Assembly (NCBI GenBank): GCA_003707065.3
Contig: PPXM03000001.1
Location: 992,001 to 1,056,000 of the forward strand
DNA: 64,000 bases
DNA from: Trigonopsis variabilis
Lineage: Eukaryota > Ascomycota > Trigonopsidomycetes > Trigonopsidales > Trigonopsidaceae
Direction: 5' to 3'
Part shown: positions 1 through 11,286 of the stretch, one piece after another
Numbering within the stretch: the first letter of the stretch is position 1
Layout: every line of letters starts with the position of its first letter
Made by a program: the position numbers and the translations under genes
The notes under the pieces: generated by a model
The model's input: only the letters and a program-made list of their open reading frames with translations
What the model was told of the DNA's origin: nothing
The model's database searches: none

Positions 1-921
1 ACCCTTTTGAACCAATCTGGTGAAGTCAGCACTGATATTTCTACTCAAAGCATGAAGAAATGGTCCTTAGAGGAATGCTTTGTGGTGTTTGTCGATAGTG
101 CCAACCGCTTAAAGGAACGGTTGATCGAGTTACAAAAGGCAGATCCTACTGCAGTACTCGACTTTGATAAAGACGATGAAGATACTCTTGACTTTGTGGT
201 TGCAGCTGCTTGTCTGCGTGCGTACGAGTTTCATATCGACTGGCAATCCAAGTTTGAAATTAAGCGAATGGCTGGAAACATCATTCCGGCTATAGCGACG
301 ACTAATGCCATTATTGCCGGTGTTTGCGTCCTCCAGGCCATCAAAGTCCTGTCTGGAAAGCTCGACCAGGCACGGAATGTTTTCATATCGAGCACCACTG
401 ACCGTGTTTTCAGTATCGAGAAGCTCCATCCTCCAAATCCAGCCTGTGCAATTTCTGGGGTAGCCCGAACTGTGGTGGAAATGGACGTTGCTTCCACTAC
501 CCTCCGGGACCTAGTTGACCAAGTCCGGAACGATTTTGGCTACGAGGAAGACCTGAGCGTTCTGACCGATAAGCTTCTGTATGACCTAGACTTTGAAGAT
601 AAACTTGATTCGACCTTGCAGTCGCTTGGAGTCCAACCAGGGACATTCATCACCATTGTTGACGAGAATGACGAAGAGCCACGGGTCAATTTGGAGCTTT
701 TGGTATCTCCTAATCAAACCGAGGAAAAAATTAAGGTGGCCTCTGTCGACATTCCACGTCGACCTGAGACTCTGCCTCCGAGAGAATGGCAGGACGACGA
801 TGTCAAGCTCGGCAAACGCAAGGCATCATCGGAAAATGATGGGCCTCCACCAAAAAGAGTCGAGTCTGAAAAGGATGTCATTGCCATTGAGGATGACGAT
901 GCCCCCATTACAATTGATTAG
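1..921 (+). CDS. UBA2: SUMO-activating enzyme subunit 2 (UBA2), C-terminal part
   Basis: The frame is open from the first base, so the gene begins outside the window; 306 codons and a TAG stop remain. The visible part starts after the catalytic-cysteine region, continues through the conserved stretch NIIPAIATTNAIIAGVCVLQ that returns to the adenylation fold, then a ubiquitin-like fold domain, and ends in a basic then acidic tail (KRKASSEND...ESEKDVIAIEDDDAPITID). In the family, Uba2 pairs with Aos1 to adenylate SUMO and pass it to Ubc9, mainly in the nucleus. The acidic tail ending in IAIEDDD resembles a SUMO-interacting motif (inference). No intron is seen here. The 3' end lies 62 nt from the convergent reductase stop at 984. 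Confidence 0.9.
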   Translation, partial: TLLNQSGEVSTDISTQSMKKWSLEECFVVFVDSANRLKERLIELQKADPTAVLDFDKDDEDTLDFVVAAACLRAYEFHIDWQSKFEIKRMAGNIIPAIATTNAIIAGVCVLQAIKVLSGKLDQARNVFISSTTDRVFSIEKLHPPNPACAISGVARTVVEMDVASTTLRDLVDQVRNDFGYEEDLSVLTDKLLYDLDFEDKLDSTLQSLGVQPGTFITIVDENDEEPRVNLELLVSPNQTEEKIKVASVDIPRRPETLPPREWQDDDVKLGKRKASSENDGPPPKRVESEKDVIAIEDDDAPITID

Positions 922-983
922 AGACAGTAGATGCCTGACTTGTATTCGTGTCTTGCCAATGCCAATGGTGTCGTCGCGTGGAC

Positions 984-1809
984 TTAATTTGCGCTCAGTC
1001 CACCGTCTAGAATCAAACTGGTACCGTTGCAATAAGTATTGGTGGCCAAGAAAAGCGCTGCATTGGCGACTTCTTCTGGAGTTCCAAAGCGACGCAAGGG
1101 GATCCTAGACACGAGCGCTTCTTTCACCTGAGGAGATATGACTAGACTTTAGAACACCAAAAAACGAATTCTTACCTTTGGACATTTTAGTTTCTATTAG
1201 TCCTGGGCACAAGGCGTTGACTCTGACTCCATAGGCTTGATACTCTACCGCCAGTGATTTGGAAAGCCCAATCAACCCTGCTTTTGCTGCAGAGTATATT
1301 GCCGATCCTGGAAGACCTACAAAAGCCAAAATAGATGAAACATTGATGATGTTACCTTCGTTTCTCATCAGCTGCCGCGCAAAAGTCTGGCACATGTAGA
1401 CAGCGCCTTCGAGATTCACTTGTAGGAGTTGGCGGACCTCTTCTGGTTTGGTCTTAATAAACAAGCTTTGTTGAGAGAGGCCTAAGTTAAGCACATGAAC
1501 ACTCTTCTTACTCACCCGCACAGTTGACCAACGTATGAAGCGGAGCCAATTTCTCACATTAGCACGTTCGTCTCTCTAACCTACCGCCAATCCGGAGTAT
1601 GGGCCATTCAGCTTTGAGATATCAACGCTATGAAAGGAATGGGACTGACCACCCTGCCGGTCTAGAGACTGGACGGCAGCTTCTAGTCTGCCCTTGTCTC
1701 GGGCGACAAGAACGCACGAGGCGCCTTGCCGAGCAAATTCCCTAGCAATTGCTAGTCCAATTCCTGAGGATGCTCCTGTTATTAAACAAGTCTTACCAAC
1801 TAAGGACAT
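984..1809 (-). CDS. SDR-family reductase, FabG/OAR1/CBR4-like 3-oxoacyl-ACP reductase
   Basis: Four exons: 1585-1809, 1516-1552, 1176-1481, 984-1127, joined by introns of 32, 34 and 48 nt. The spliced protein carries the Rossmann motif TGASSGIG near the N-terminus, NCAG after it, the catalytic serine in NVSSILAF, and YSAAK (Tyr and Lys of the active site), then a FabG-type C-terminus (RRFGTPEEVANAALFLATNT ... DGGL). The family reduces 3-oxoacyl-ACP or carbonyl compounds with NADPH; CBR4 and Oar1 work in mitochondrial fatty-acid synthesis. The start is the first ATG of the frame (1809), directly before the Rossmann fold, so no clear mitochondrial presequence is visible. Substrate is not decided by sequence alone. 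Confidence 0.85.
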
Positions 1810-2330
1810 GATCACTTGGACAATGACCAAGGCCGTCACATGATGTAGCGCCTCTGACAGAACAAAGCTACAGCAGTAACGGTCTGCGCCGAAAGAACCG
1901 TATCCCTACTAAGTCGAATCCATTTTGTAATCACTGAAGAATCCATTTCTTACTAACTTTTGAGCACTTGTATTCTGGTGCCTTTACCGGCAATTTCTCC
2001 TCACAACCGAATGTGCTGCTCTCGTACGCGACTATGCAAGTTAAGTATGACCAACATGACAGAACAAGGGCACTGTTGAATTGAGCAGCATTCCATGATC
2101 CTTAGTTTTTCTATTTTTTCTTGTTGCAGCTATCTTACGAAACCTTTACAGTCGTCGATCGGGATCTTAGGACCTTGTAGCAAGGCATGCATACACTTCG
2201 CCTTACTACCTGTTGTTCTTGGTGCACTGGTCTACCGTTGTTTACTGTACCTCTCGACAACGTTTGCAGGCCTATTTGCAGTTCACATCGCAGAACTATT
2301 TGTAACATCCTGCATATTCGCGTACTTGTC
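1810..2330. other. Intergenic region, divergent promoters
   Basis: About 0.5 kb between the divergent reductase and Rrt8-like genes. Short open frames exist (for example a frame with ATG at 2187 that runs into the downstream gene) but none shows family features. No RNA gene seen. Confidence 0.4.
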
Positions 2331-3238
2331 ATGGCATACAAGAAGTCTGGTCTTTATATTCTCACAGAATGTCTGAATGAAGCCTTCCTAGGTTTATCAC
2401 TAGGCGCTATTGGCGGGCTGAACCTGTATTGCTCCTCGGAGCTCTGGACACGTTATGGGCTGATTTCCCTTGGGTTCATTATATTTCTTGTTCTCGTTGG
2501 GTTTGCTTTTGTTCCTCTTTTCATAATGGTCTCTCTATTATCTGTCATACTCTTTCCGTTGAGCCCGCTGATCCTGATACCTTTTACGTGGACAGCGTTA
2601 ATGTTACCCACACAAGTCGCCAGCAAGGCTTACCGACGTCTGGGCCATCCTCTTGTTATCAACCGGGCCATCGAGCGGTCTGGGAATGGCAAGCTGGTCA
2701 AGTCTGGCTTCAAGTTTGTCTGGCCAACGTCGGTGGAGGTTGCGACCATGCTTTCGAAAAGCCCTATGGCCTTTTATAGCCGCTTTCTTCGCTTCTGTCT
2801 ACGGATGATACCAGTGGCCGGGCCATTTATAGCTGCGTCCATCTCTCCTCATGACTATACCGTTAAATACTGCAAGTATTACTTTAGAATCCTCGGGTTG
2901 ACCTATTCCGACGAGCAAAGATACCTGGCTTCTGTCCACAGTACCTTCGCCATGTGCGTATCTTGACTGCTTCGTCTGCGGCTAACCTTAGCTTTGGCTT
3001 TCTCTTTATTGCCATGGAAAGTATTCCCATCATCGGATTCTTCATGACCCTGGTGGATTCACTAGGGATGGCGGTGTGGATCACTGCAAACGAACTCGAG
3101 CCGGACAAGGATATTCATAAAGTTTCCGACCTCGTCAGCGTTGTGCTCTACGACTCGTCCGGCATTCCTCGGCCGCGCGCTGTAAGCATCGTCAACTGGA
3201 TCGACGGCGAGACGAGAGACGTTCCAAAAATCTTTTAA
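2331..3238 (+). CDS. Multi-pass membrane protein, Rrt8/Lds (EI24-like) family
   Basis: Two exons, 2331-2953 and 2992-3238, with a 38-nt intron (GTGCGT donor, CTAAC branch, TTAG acceptor). The 289-residue product has long hydrophobic stretches (about residues 20-95), a central basic segment, then the pattern FYSRFLRFCLRMIPVAGPFI and a late FGFLFIAMESIPIIGFF, followed by a cytosolic tail. This arrangement resembles yeast Rrt8/Lds proteins of the lipid droplet and outer spore wall and the wider EI24-like group; that is a pattern judgement, not a search result. An upstream in-frame ATG at 2187 would add 48 residues of unconvincing composition, so I chose 2331. Convergent with importin-9, whose stop is only 9 nt downstream. 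Confidence 0.6.
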
Positions 3239-3247
3239 CATGGACCT

Positions 3248-6200
3248 TTAGTTGCCACTGATCATTGTCTTCCGCAATAACGCTTGCTCTTGCTCATTCA
3301 ATTGCTTGTAGATATCCTCAAACCCAAGCCCCGAAATCTGCTGCAAGAATCCCCTAATTCGTTGCTGTGATTAGCTTGTTCACCCGTACAAGACTCACAA
3401 TAAACTGCTCGGACTCTTCATAATTCGCCATGCCACCCCCAGATCCGCCTTTAAAAGCGTCATAGATTTCTTGTAAGTCTAGATTTTAGCGCTGGACAGG
3501 TTGGATGCCCTTACCGTTGTAGTAGTTGGCCCGTTGGTCTTCATCATCAGATTCGAGATCCTCCCACTCGCCGTCATCTTCTTCGTCTTCTTGCAAGTCT
3601 TGTCTGGCCCCTCGTAGCCCACGACGAACGGAGCCCTGAGCAGCGACAGACTGGGACTCAAGCTCCTTAATGAGTAACTTCACAATCTTGACTGGAGCCG
3701 GAACTAAGCTGTATCGGGTATTGGCTTTGGTTAGTTTGGAGTTTACAATGGAACTTACAATGCTTAGATCGAGCCCTGGTCATGATGACGTTCATCTCAT
3801 TTTTATCCACTATAAGATCACCTTTGACCATGATTTGGGAAACGCGGGGATCATTAAGCAAATATAGAATTTTTAAAGCATCAGCACTAGACAGGTCAGT
3901 AGATGACAAAAAGAGAGTTCCTTACTTGGCTACTATCTCATGGAATCCATTGACGACGCTGAAATTGTCGAGCCACTTTGTCACGACGATCTCCAAACCT
4001 GAGTGTCCGCCAATGTCCATTGCACTGAGAAGGTTCACTAGTTCGACGGGATTATGAGACTTGAGGATCAATTTAACGAATATATTTATGAGATTCTGGA
4101 CAAGCATCGGCTTCTCAGCTTTAGACAAACGCCGGACCACAGCCTCGAGAACTTGAGGGAGAATTGCAAGGATATTACTATCAAGATGGTCAAAGAAACT
4201 GGAAAGGAGGTTCCCAGCATAAATCAAGGCTGAATCAGATAACGAATCTTTGGATAGTAAGACATGTGCAGCTTCGAGAGAAAGCTGAAGACCTGATTTA
4301 TTAGAGTGAGGGTCAGTCCAATGCACTATAGTGTCATAATTTCGGTCGACAATGTTGGCCAGGCAGGACGTAGCTACCTGGATAACCTCGTCATCTTGTA
4401 GGTTTAAGATTGTACCACAGATTTTAGGGAGAATGGCGTCCAAGAAGTCTTTTGAAACAGCAGGGCCGTTAATGACAAAGAGAGCAGTGATACTGATAAG
4501 AGTAGCAGTCAAAGATGAATATTCGTCAAGATTTTGTAGTCCAAAATCTAGATATCTTAGCAGAAGAGGGAGACTAACAACGTAAAGGTCCTTATAGCTG
4601 CCCTCAGACTCAGTCAAAAAAGTCTCAAAGAGGTCAATGATGGTGGACGAAGCATCAACGTCAGCAGGATCCTTGAGCAGGAGATTAAAGAGTGACTCGA
4701 CCAGATGGTTTTCTGGATTGAAAGCATTAGAGTAGTCTAACGCCGCCAATGACTCAACCGAATCGAGTATAGCAGATACTGAGTCATTGCTAACCTTGGT
4801 GGATACAAGGAACAGCAGGACGAGTAAGTTTTGCTGGTGAGATTTCAGAGATGATGGGTCAAGGACTCGCTTAAACCCCGGTAAACACATGAATACAACA
4901 GTGATATGTAGTAACATTGGATCTTCATCTACCCTGATTGAGCTCAGCATGCGTTCAAACAATGGTAGCGCTAGATTTTTAACATTTTGTCCTAGCGGAC
5001 ATGAGAATATTTTAGCAGCACAGAGCAGAGACCTAGACCAAATGATCGAAGGTAGTTGACTTTGAAAGACATGAGAGATCAGGTTAAGGGTATTACCGAG
5101 AGTGGTCACAGGAACAGCTTTGAAGTCGAGTTCACCACCTAGCAGAGTCTGAATGATGAATAAGGTCGCTTCAAAACGTTTCCAGTCGGAAGATAGCTTG
5201 AGCGATAGAGAAGCACAGGACTTTTCAAGCAAGGAAGGCCCTAGATGAGCGGTAGGGGATGAAAGGTTGGCAAGTATGTCACTGCATGCCACACGAGGAG
5301 TAAATTGAGTCGAAAGCTCGATCTCTTCTGAAATAAAGCTATTAAAATCGTCATCCCATTGTTCTTCAGTTTCGGTTGTGATTAGAGATGCCGAGGTCAG
5401 CAGCTGTAGCAGATGATCTATAGGGTCATTCTCACCTTTTGAGGACAAGAAAAACTGGCAGACCTGCTTTTTCATGAAGAAGCTGTCCAAGAGATTCAAA
5501 TGGCCTAGGACGACATCTTGGATGGAGCTGACATCTTCATCTGATACATCAGGTGATTCCGATTCCTCTCCAAGGACGTTGACATTGACGTGAATTGGGA
5601 GAGCTCTCTGGAGGTCATTATAGCACGCAAAGAACAATGGCTCAAGAAACTGAGAAGTCTTTTTAGGAAAAATATCAATCAACGCGCGCACTAATCCGCA
5701 TGCCTTGTGCTTGACGGTGGTCGCTTGGCAGTCGATATCACCATAAGACAAGTTAAAAGTATCGATCAGCACATTAACCCAGCCTGAAACCACTGACGAG
5801 GCAAACTGGTCAACTTTGTCCTGATTCCTATCCACCACATCAAAAAATTGGACAGCAGAAGTAACTGTCTCAAAAACAGACGCTCTAGAGAGCAACCCTC
5901 TTGAAGGGTCGATAGCGGTATCATATAGTACTATCATTACCGTTCCACAGACATTAAAGAACTCGTCTTCGGTCAAGGCTTCATCCAAAAGGTCTCGGAT
6001 GACCCGTAACGCGCCTTCCTCGGCTACCCCTTTATGATTGACCAATAAATCAAACAATTGATTGAATAATTGAGGCCACTGGTCAGGGAAATCAACCACC
6101 GCAATCTTGCTGATCGTGTAAGATGCAGCAGATCGAATTTTCCGGCTCGGATCAGCCAATAGTCCAATCAAATTATTGCGCACGTAATCTTTCGCATCAT

Positions 6201-6450
6201 CTGGAATGTTGACATTATTATATTCATCAAACTCCATACTCCACCCCCGAGGCAATAACCGTTTCAACACCAATAAGGCGAGCTGTCTAAAAGACCCTTC
6301 ACTCTGGATGGAGCAGGCCAGATCAACTAGAGAACGACAGGTATTTCCAGGTTGGAGATCAAATAATTCAACCAATCTCTGCTCTCCATTTTCACGCGTT
6401 TCTTTGTCGGGCGATAAGGTATCCGTGAGAATATCCAATAAGGATGACAT
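3248..6450 (-). CDS. KAP114: Importin-9/Kap114-type karyopherin beta
   Basis: Five exons: 3926-6450, 3759-3886, 3515-3724, 3399-3478, 3248-3364; introns 39, 34, 36 and 34 nt. The 1019-residue product is built of HEAT-like helices. It starts with an importin-beta N-terminal domain (SFRQLALLVLKRLLPRGW) and ends like IPO9/Kap114: a TRARSK segment, APVKIVKLLIKEL, a strongly acidic loop (EDEEDDGEWEDLESDDEDQ) and a last helix GFEDIYKQLNEQEQALL. In the family it carries histones H2A-H2B, TBP and other cargo into the nucleus under Ran control. All small introns sit at the 3' end of the gene while the first 2.5 kb are uninterrupted. Confidence 0.9.
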
Positions 6451-7152
6451 GTTTCCAGGATCTTTGCGAGAGTGACAGGTCAGTTATGGACTACTTAAAG
6501 CGGCGAGTATATGTGGGTGTCTGTCACCTTAAATTGACGTCGTTCACTCCTAGACGCAGCGCTATTAGCACTGTTTGGTAATTAAACGTGTGAGGAGCGC
6601 TACAGAAACGAAGACCACGGTAGATCCGGTTGATCTGATAATTATGAGCTCTTACTTTACTATCGAGAGAAGAGTATATTCCAAGTAATCCTCAATCAGT
6701 CTCATTTTTTCGCTAATAGGTCCGTTCTAGACTGGCCATGATGTCAGACCCTTGTTGGAATGACGCGGTTCTTTTCCCATCAGTTCATTTTCCGGCTACC
6801 GTCGGGCCTGTATCACATCTTCAACAAAGTTTCTGAAGTAGTGAATTATCACGGTGGAGAAGGTAGAAAGCGCAAAGATAGGAAGGAATTGAGTGGATAG
6901 AATCGACGCGGGAACACAAAAGGAAGGGACAATCTTACGTTCTAGAAGCTGCCAAGTTTCTGACAAGATGGAACGCCTTGACAAGCAAATAAGAAGTAGA
7001 TACAAAATAGCTTACAATACAGAAGATCTCTCTCTTCTCAGAGCCGTGGTGCGTAGTAAGCAGGATGGACCGAAAGCAAGACGCGTTGTTGCATGTAAGA
7101 CCAGCTCAGTAGCGCGGTCGAGCTCTCCACACTCTAATAACGATGATCCACT
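6451..7152. other. Intergenic region between importin-9 and REV7
   Basis: About 0.7 kb between two divergent genes; must hold both promoters. Open frames on either strand here lack ATG starts or recognisable domains. I see no tRNA, repeat or coding signal I can support. Confidence 0.4.
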
Positions 7153-7809
7153 ATGGCGACTTATGATGACCTATGTAGAGTATTCTCTCAATTTCTGGTC
7201 ATAGCGTTCCATTCAATATTGCACGGTCGACAATTGTACCCAAAGGAAGCTTTCTTCATGGCACGAGAGTACAATATGGCTGTGCCTCAGTGCAGGCACA
7301 AGGCTGTATGTGAATGGATAGAGAATGCGGTGGTGGCAGTTGGTGCGGAAATGAAAAAAGGATCTGTTTCAACTTTGGGACTGGTACTGCTTGATGAAAA
7401 TAACGACCCAAAGGAAAGATACGTCTTTGATCTGTCTTCTTTCCCTACAACTTCCCCTGAGAACTGGGAGCTTCCGTACGTTAGCTGCGCTGGATATTCT
7501 CAATACTAACTTATTAGCATCAGTCGGCCTCATCTCGATCTAGCCGATGCTGAAGCCCAATTTAAAGCTTATCTTGTGCAGCTGAATGGAGTCGTAGGGG
7601 CTCTTTCTCCTGCAGGCGATCAGTGGACGTTCACTCTGGCGATGGAGCTAAAAGCTGAGGAGAATAGTGATATGAGAGAGAAGGACTGGATTGCAGCTGA
7701 GGACAAAGTCAACGAGCGAAAAGCCTTGCTACGTCCGATTCGAAAAATACATGCGTCTCCACTTGATATCGACTGTTGGCTAGAGACGGTCAATTCGAGC
7801 GATGATTAA
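7153..7809 (+). CDS. REV7: Rev7/MAD2L2 HORMA-domain protein
   Basis: Two exons, 7153-7475 and 7518-7809, 204 residues, close to the 211 of human MAD2L2. The HORMA domain opens with FSQFLVIAFHSILHGRQLYPKEAF, followed by the family-typical short strand and helix (VPQCRHKAVCEWIENAV) and VLLDENNDPKERYVFDL. The C-terminal part keeps the safety-belt region. Rev7 is the accessory subunit of translesion polymerase zeta, joining Rev3 and Rev1; in animals it also acts in shieldin. The intron has two usable acceptors 6 nt apart (TTATTAG at 7517 and CATCAG at 7523), both in frame, so two isoforms differing by two residues are possible. Convergent with the SCaMC carrier, whose stop is at 7920. Confidence 0.9.
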
Positions 7810-7919
7810 TATCAATGTACATAGCCTATCTAATAACAAGATCTTGTTCCAAAAACTAACCAAAAAAACTCCACAGATGATGACGAGGCGTTTGATGATA
7901 ATCACTTAATCTCCACTCT

Positions 7920-9945
7920 TCATTCCAGCCCCAGCAGAATCTTTGAGTTCTCATAGACCAGGTAACTGGAAATTAGCTCATCCTCTCATCGAAGCTTACC
8001 TTATGCTAACTGCCGGCGCTACTTTGGCAAGATTGGGTACCAGGCCACGGTAAAGCCCTTTGTATCCTTCCCGGGCTAAGGTTTGTCGATAGACATCAGA
8101 GAGCCCCGTGTATGTATATGGATGGGATGCTGTGCCTTGAGCCTGTAGTCGCGTCCGGAGCAAATTGATGGGATAGACCATCGTTGCACCAACGCTTCCG
8201 CTAAAGGCTCCGATAGTCAAAACGGAAATGCTGCTTAACCTAATATCTGATTCGTCACAATGGAGCTTATGAGCTTTAGCAGTCACCACGGCCCGCTTGA
8301 TTAGTTCGAATGTCCCAAGGTCCATGGCAGCAAACGGGAAAATGCCGCCCACGCCAAGATAGATTCCCCGATAGAATGAGGCCAACCCTCCATTGAGCCA
8401 CATCTTTTTCATTGTGTCCCGTAACAATGCATTGCCCCTTAGTTTGCTGAAACCTGCTTCACATTGGACCCGACTGTTATTAGCTGCGATACAATTTGCT
8501 TGACTCACAATTTCAAAGTGTCTATTGGGTATACTGCGAATTGAGCAACAGCTCCTCCGACTCCTCCTGCGCAGAACGTGCAGGCTCGCGGGATCTCAGA
8601 AACATCCACATTTAGCAACTCGGCCATTGTCCGTTTAGTTGCTTCAAACGTTCCAAATTTGATGGCCGATTCAGGCATCACCTTGACAATATTCAACAAG
8701 TTTCCAACAAAAAAGCTTCTAATTCCACCTTTTTTCCAAATACCAGAAACAACCTCGAGCAACTGGCTTCGAGGATGGACCTTAGCACTCGCAGGTCGAG
8801 GACTAGTACTAGCAATTAAAGCGACCTTAATTCTATCTAAAGGAGCAGTCGTTGTTCGAGATATTGCTCCAGCCAGACCTCCGCATAGGAAATAACCTAT
8901 ACCGTGCATCAAGTCGTCCGAAACAAGCATGTCACCATCAGATGATAACTGCAGGCTATCATCGAAATAGATATAGGCATCCTTGAGAGAAGAACATTCG
9001 GGAAAGAATAGCATATAATCTCGCCATTCATCGAAGGAAATGACACCGTCTTCATTCCTATCGATGGATTCGAAAAATTGATCTAGTTTTGCTTCCGGAA
9101 TCTCGATTCCCGACGACCCCAGTTCATTTCGAATATCATCCCTACTTAAATATCCTTTATGAGTGGTATCGATTTCCCTAAAGAGCATGTACAACTGATC
9201 CTCGGTGCTGCGCACAAAGTGCCTGAACTCACGATACTAAAATTAGATCCAATAGCTTCCAAATCATACTTACATCCACAACTCCATCTTTATTTTCATC
9301 CACAACATTTATCAGGCGTAGCAGAAGAGCATCCGCATATTGTAACGCTGAAGTTAATACTGAGACCAATGATATTGAACGTAATAGTGAGACAGGTGAG
9401 AACGCTGCCCATGTCTGCACAATCACTTGGGATATGAACTATGGCTGCAAGGCATAAAAGATCAAATTCAGTTAAAACGTATAGATGCACCAAAACCTAT
9501 CATAGCGAAATCGATCATTGGCGATAGAAATGAAATAAAATAGAAATAAAAAGATCGCTGAGACTAGAAAATTACTCTGAACACGTATAGAAGTGATGGA
9601 AAGCGAGCCAGAACCAGACCACAGCGCATGACAGATCGACAACCAAAGCAAACAAAAGAAAACGCTGCGGCGGAAAAACAATATTAAACAATATAATCTA
9701 TACTTACAGCTGTCTAGCCTGGAAAACCCCTGTTTTAGACCGTCGACATCGAGATGACCGGTATGTTTTGAGTCGAGAATATCAAACAGCCGCCGGATCC
9801 GCTCTTCTTTCATATGATGGGTTCCATCTGGATGTCTCTGAGAGGAATCCACCATCTCCAAAGAGCTTTCTGTCCTAATTATAAGTCTTGCCGAAGGAGA
9901 GCGAGAGCCATCGACTGGTTGTCGAGTTGTTGTATCACCGTTCAT
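7920..9945 (-). CDS. SAL1: EF-hand mitochondrial ATP-Mg/Pi carrier (Sal1/SCaMC, SLC25A24-like)
   Basis: Five exons: 9708-9945, 9274-9347, 8509-9236, 8000-8473, 7920-7965; introns 360, 37, 35 and 34 nt. The 519-residue protein starts with calcium-binding EF-hands (loops DSKHTGHLD, DENKDGVVD, DTTHKGYLS, DRNEDGVIS) and continues with three mitochondrial-carrier repeats, including the signatures PLDRIKV, PIDTLKF and PINLLRTR. Members exchange ATP-Mg for phosphate across the inner membrane and are switched on by cytosolic calcium. The start at 9945 is the first ATG after an in-frame stop. The first intron is about ten times the local norm. It fires head-to-head with cyclin C, starts 34 nt apart. 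Confidence 0.93.
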
Positions 9946-9979
9946 CTCGAGCCCTCTGCTCAAGGACGCCAACTAGCCG
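9946..9979. promoter_or_regulatory. 34-nt spacer between divergent SCaMC and cyclin C starts
   Basis: Only 34 nt separate the two initiator ATGs (complement 9945 and 9980). Both 5' leaders and promoter elements must therefore overlap this spacer and the coding or intron DNA of the opposite gene. No TATA-like box is visible in it. The cyclin C intron at 9983-10088 may carry part of the SCaMC promoter (inference). Confidence 0.5.
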
Positions 9980-10953
9980 ATGGTAAGTAAAACCGTCAAG
10001 AGATTTTAGAGTCTAAGAGACTGCAATTGTGTTAAATGAAGGGGTGCCGTGGATCATATGATTGCTTGATGGGTTTACTGACAGTTAGGCGGCGAACTAC
10101 TGGACTTCATCCCAGAGGCTCCATTGGCAATTCTCACGGAGTCAGCTTGAGGAAAGCCGGGCTATAACAGAGGAAAGGATTCAAAAGGCTGGTATTGAGA
10201 CTATCAATATTGATTTGGGGGATAGGAGGCATGTCCGAATCTTTTTATTCAACTGTATGTCAACTTGTGATCGCCATGAGCCACTAAGATCCAGTGATTC
10301 AAAGTTTAGGAGCTCATCTTTCTGTCAGACAGCAGGCATTAGCGACGGCTTACGTTTACCTCAGTCGCTTCTATGTTAAGGCTAGTATTCGTGAAACTAA
10401 TCCCTACCTCATGGCCGCGACGTGCGTATATCTGGCATGTAAGACGGAAGAGTGCCCACTACATATTCGGACTGTCTTATCAGAAGCCAGGTCGCTATGG
10501 CCTGAGGTCTTGGCTCAAGATGCTTCGCGGCTGGCAGAGTGTGAGTTTTACTTAATCGAGGAACTCGACAGTTATCTCATTATTCACCATCCTTATCGAT
10601 CACTCAATCAACTACTCAAGGTTCTAGAGCTGTCTCCAGGTGCCTTGGGCCTGACTGTCCCCGAATTGGAGTCCACTTGGTCTTTTATAAACGTTTCTTA
10701 TGTCACAGATCTCCCTTTACTTTACCCTCCTCATATGATTACTATCACTTGCATTTATATGGCTGTCGTGGTCACTCCGAATGATAAGGCTCGAGCAAAG
10801 AAGTTCGTCAAGTGGCTGGCGAAATCTAGGATGGACATGGACGCTTTAGCAGATTGCATTCAAGAAATGCTTGCAATTGGTAAAGCAGCTTCTACTTATA
10901 ACGAAAAGGCTTGCAAAGATGCAATAACAAAAATGCTAGCCATGGTCAAATGA
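9980..10953 (+). CDS. SSN8: Cyclin C, Mediator kinase module (Ssn8/Srb11)
   Basis: Three coding exons: 9980-9982, 10089-10254, 10289-10953; introns 106 and 34 nt. The first coding exon is just the ATG, followed by GTAAGT; splicing to the TTAG acceptor gives MAANYWTSSQ, which matches the very conserved cyclin C start MAANFW-SS. The 277-residue product has the cyclin box (LSVRQQALATAYVYLSRFY, ACKTEECP, FYLIEELDSYLIIHHPYR) and the second fold. Cyclin C pairs with Cdk8 in the Mediator kinase module and, in stressed yeast, leaves the nucleus to promote mitochondrial fission. The neighbouring divergent gene is also mitochondrial, but I draw no functional link. Confidence 0.92.
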
Positions 10954-11286
10954 TGCTTGCCTGTTCTGGGGCATTTTTTATTTCTTGTCTTTCTGAGGCT
11001 CAGGTCTAATTACTTCCTCTTACCTAGTTATAACATGCACTAGGTTATTGTTCATCTCATCGTGTCTAGGTGTGCCTTCAGGGCTACGCCTTCAGACCTT
11101 TCTCTCGAATCAGTTTACATCTCCAGCCATGACCTAATGATGAAATAAAATACATATTTATCAACTGTAGACTTAAATTGAATCATATAATGCAGCCATC
11201 TTGTAGCGTTGGCTGGATCGCAGCTTATTGCTGGCTAGCCCTCCCATCTCTGGTTGTCATCCGCCCCACTGAACCTGGCAAGCTCC
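10954..11286. other. Intergenic region
   Basis: Cyclin C 3' region and TOA2 promoter. Nothing recognisable. Confidence 0.35.

Noticed and set aside
6796-7005. 69-codon hydrophobic frame on the complement between importin-9 and REV7
   Set aside because: It has no ATG start and no recognisable small mitochondrial protein pattern.
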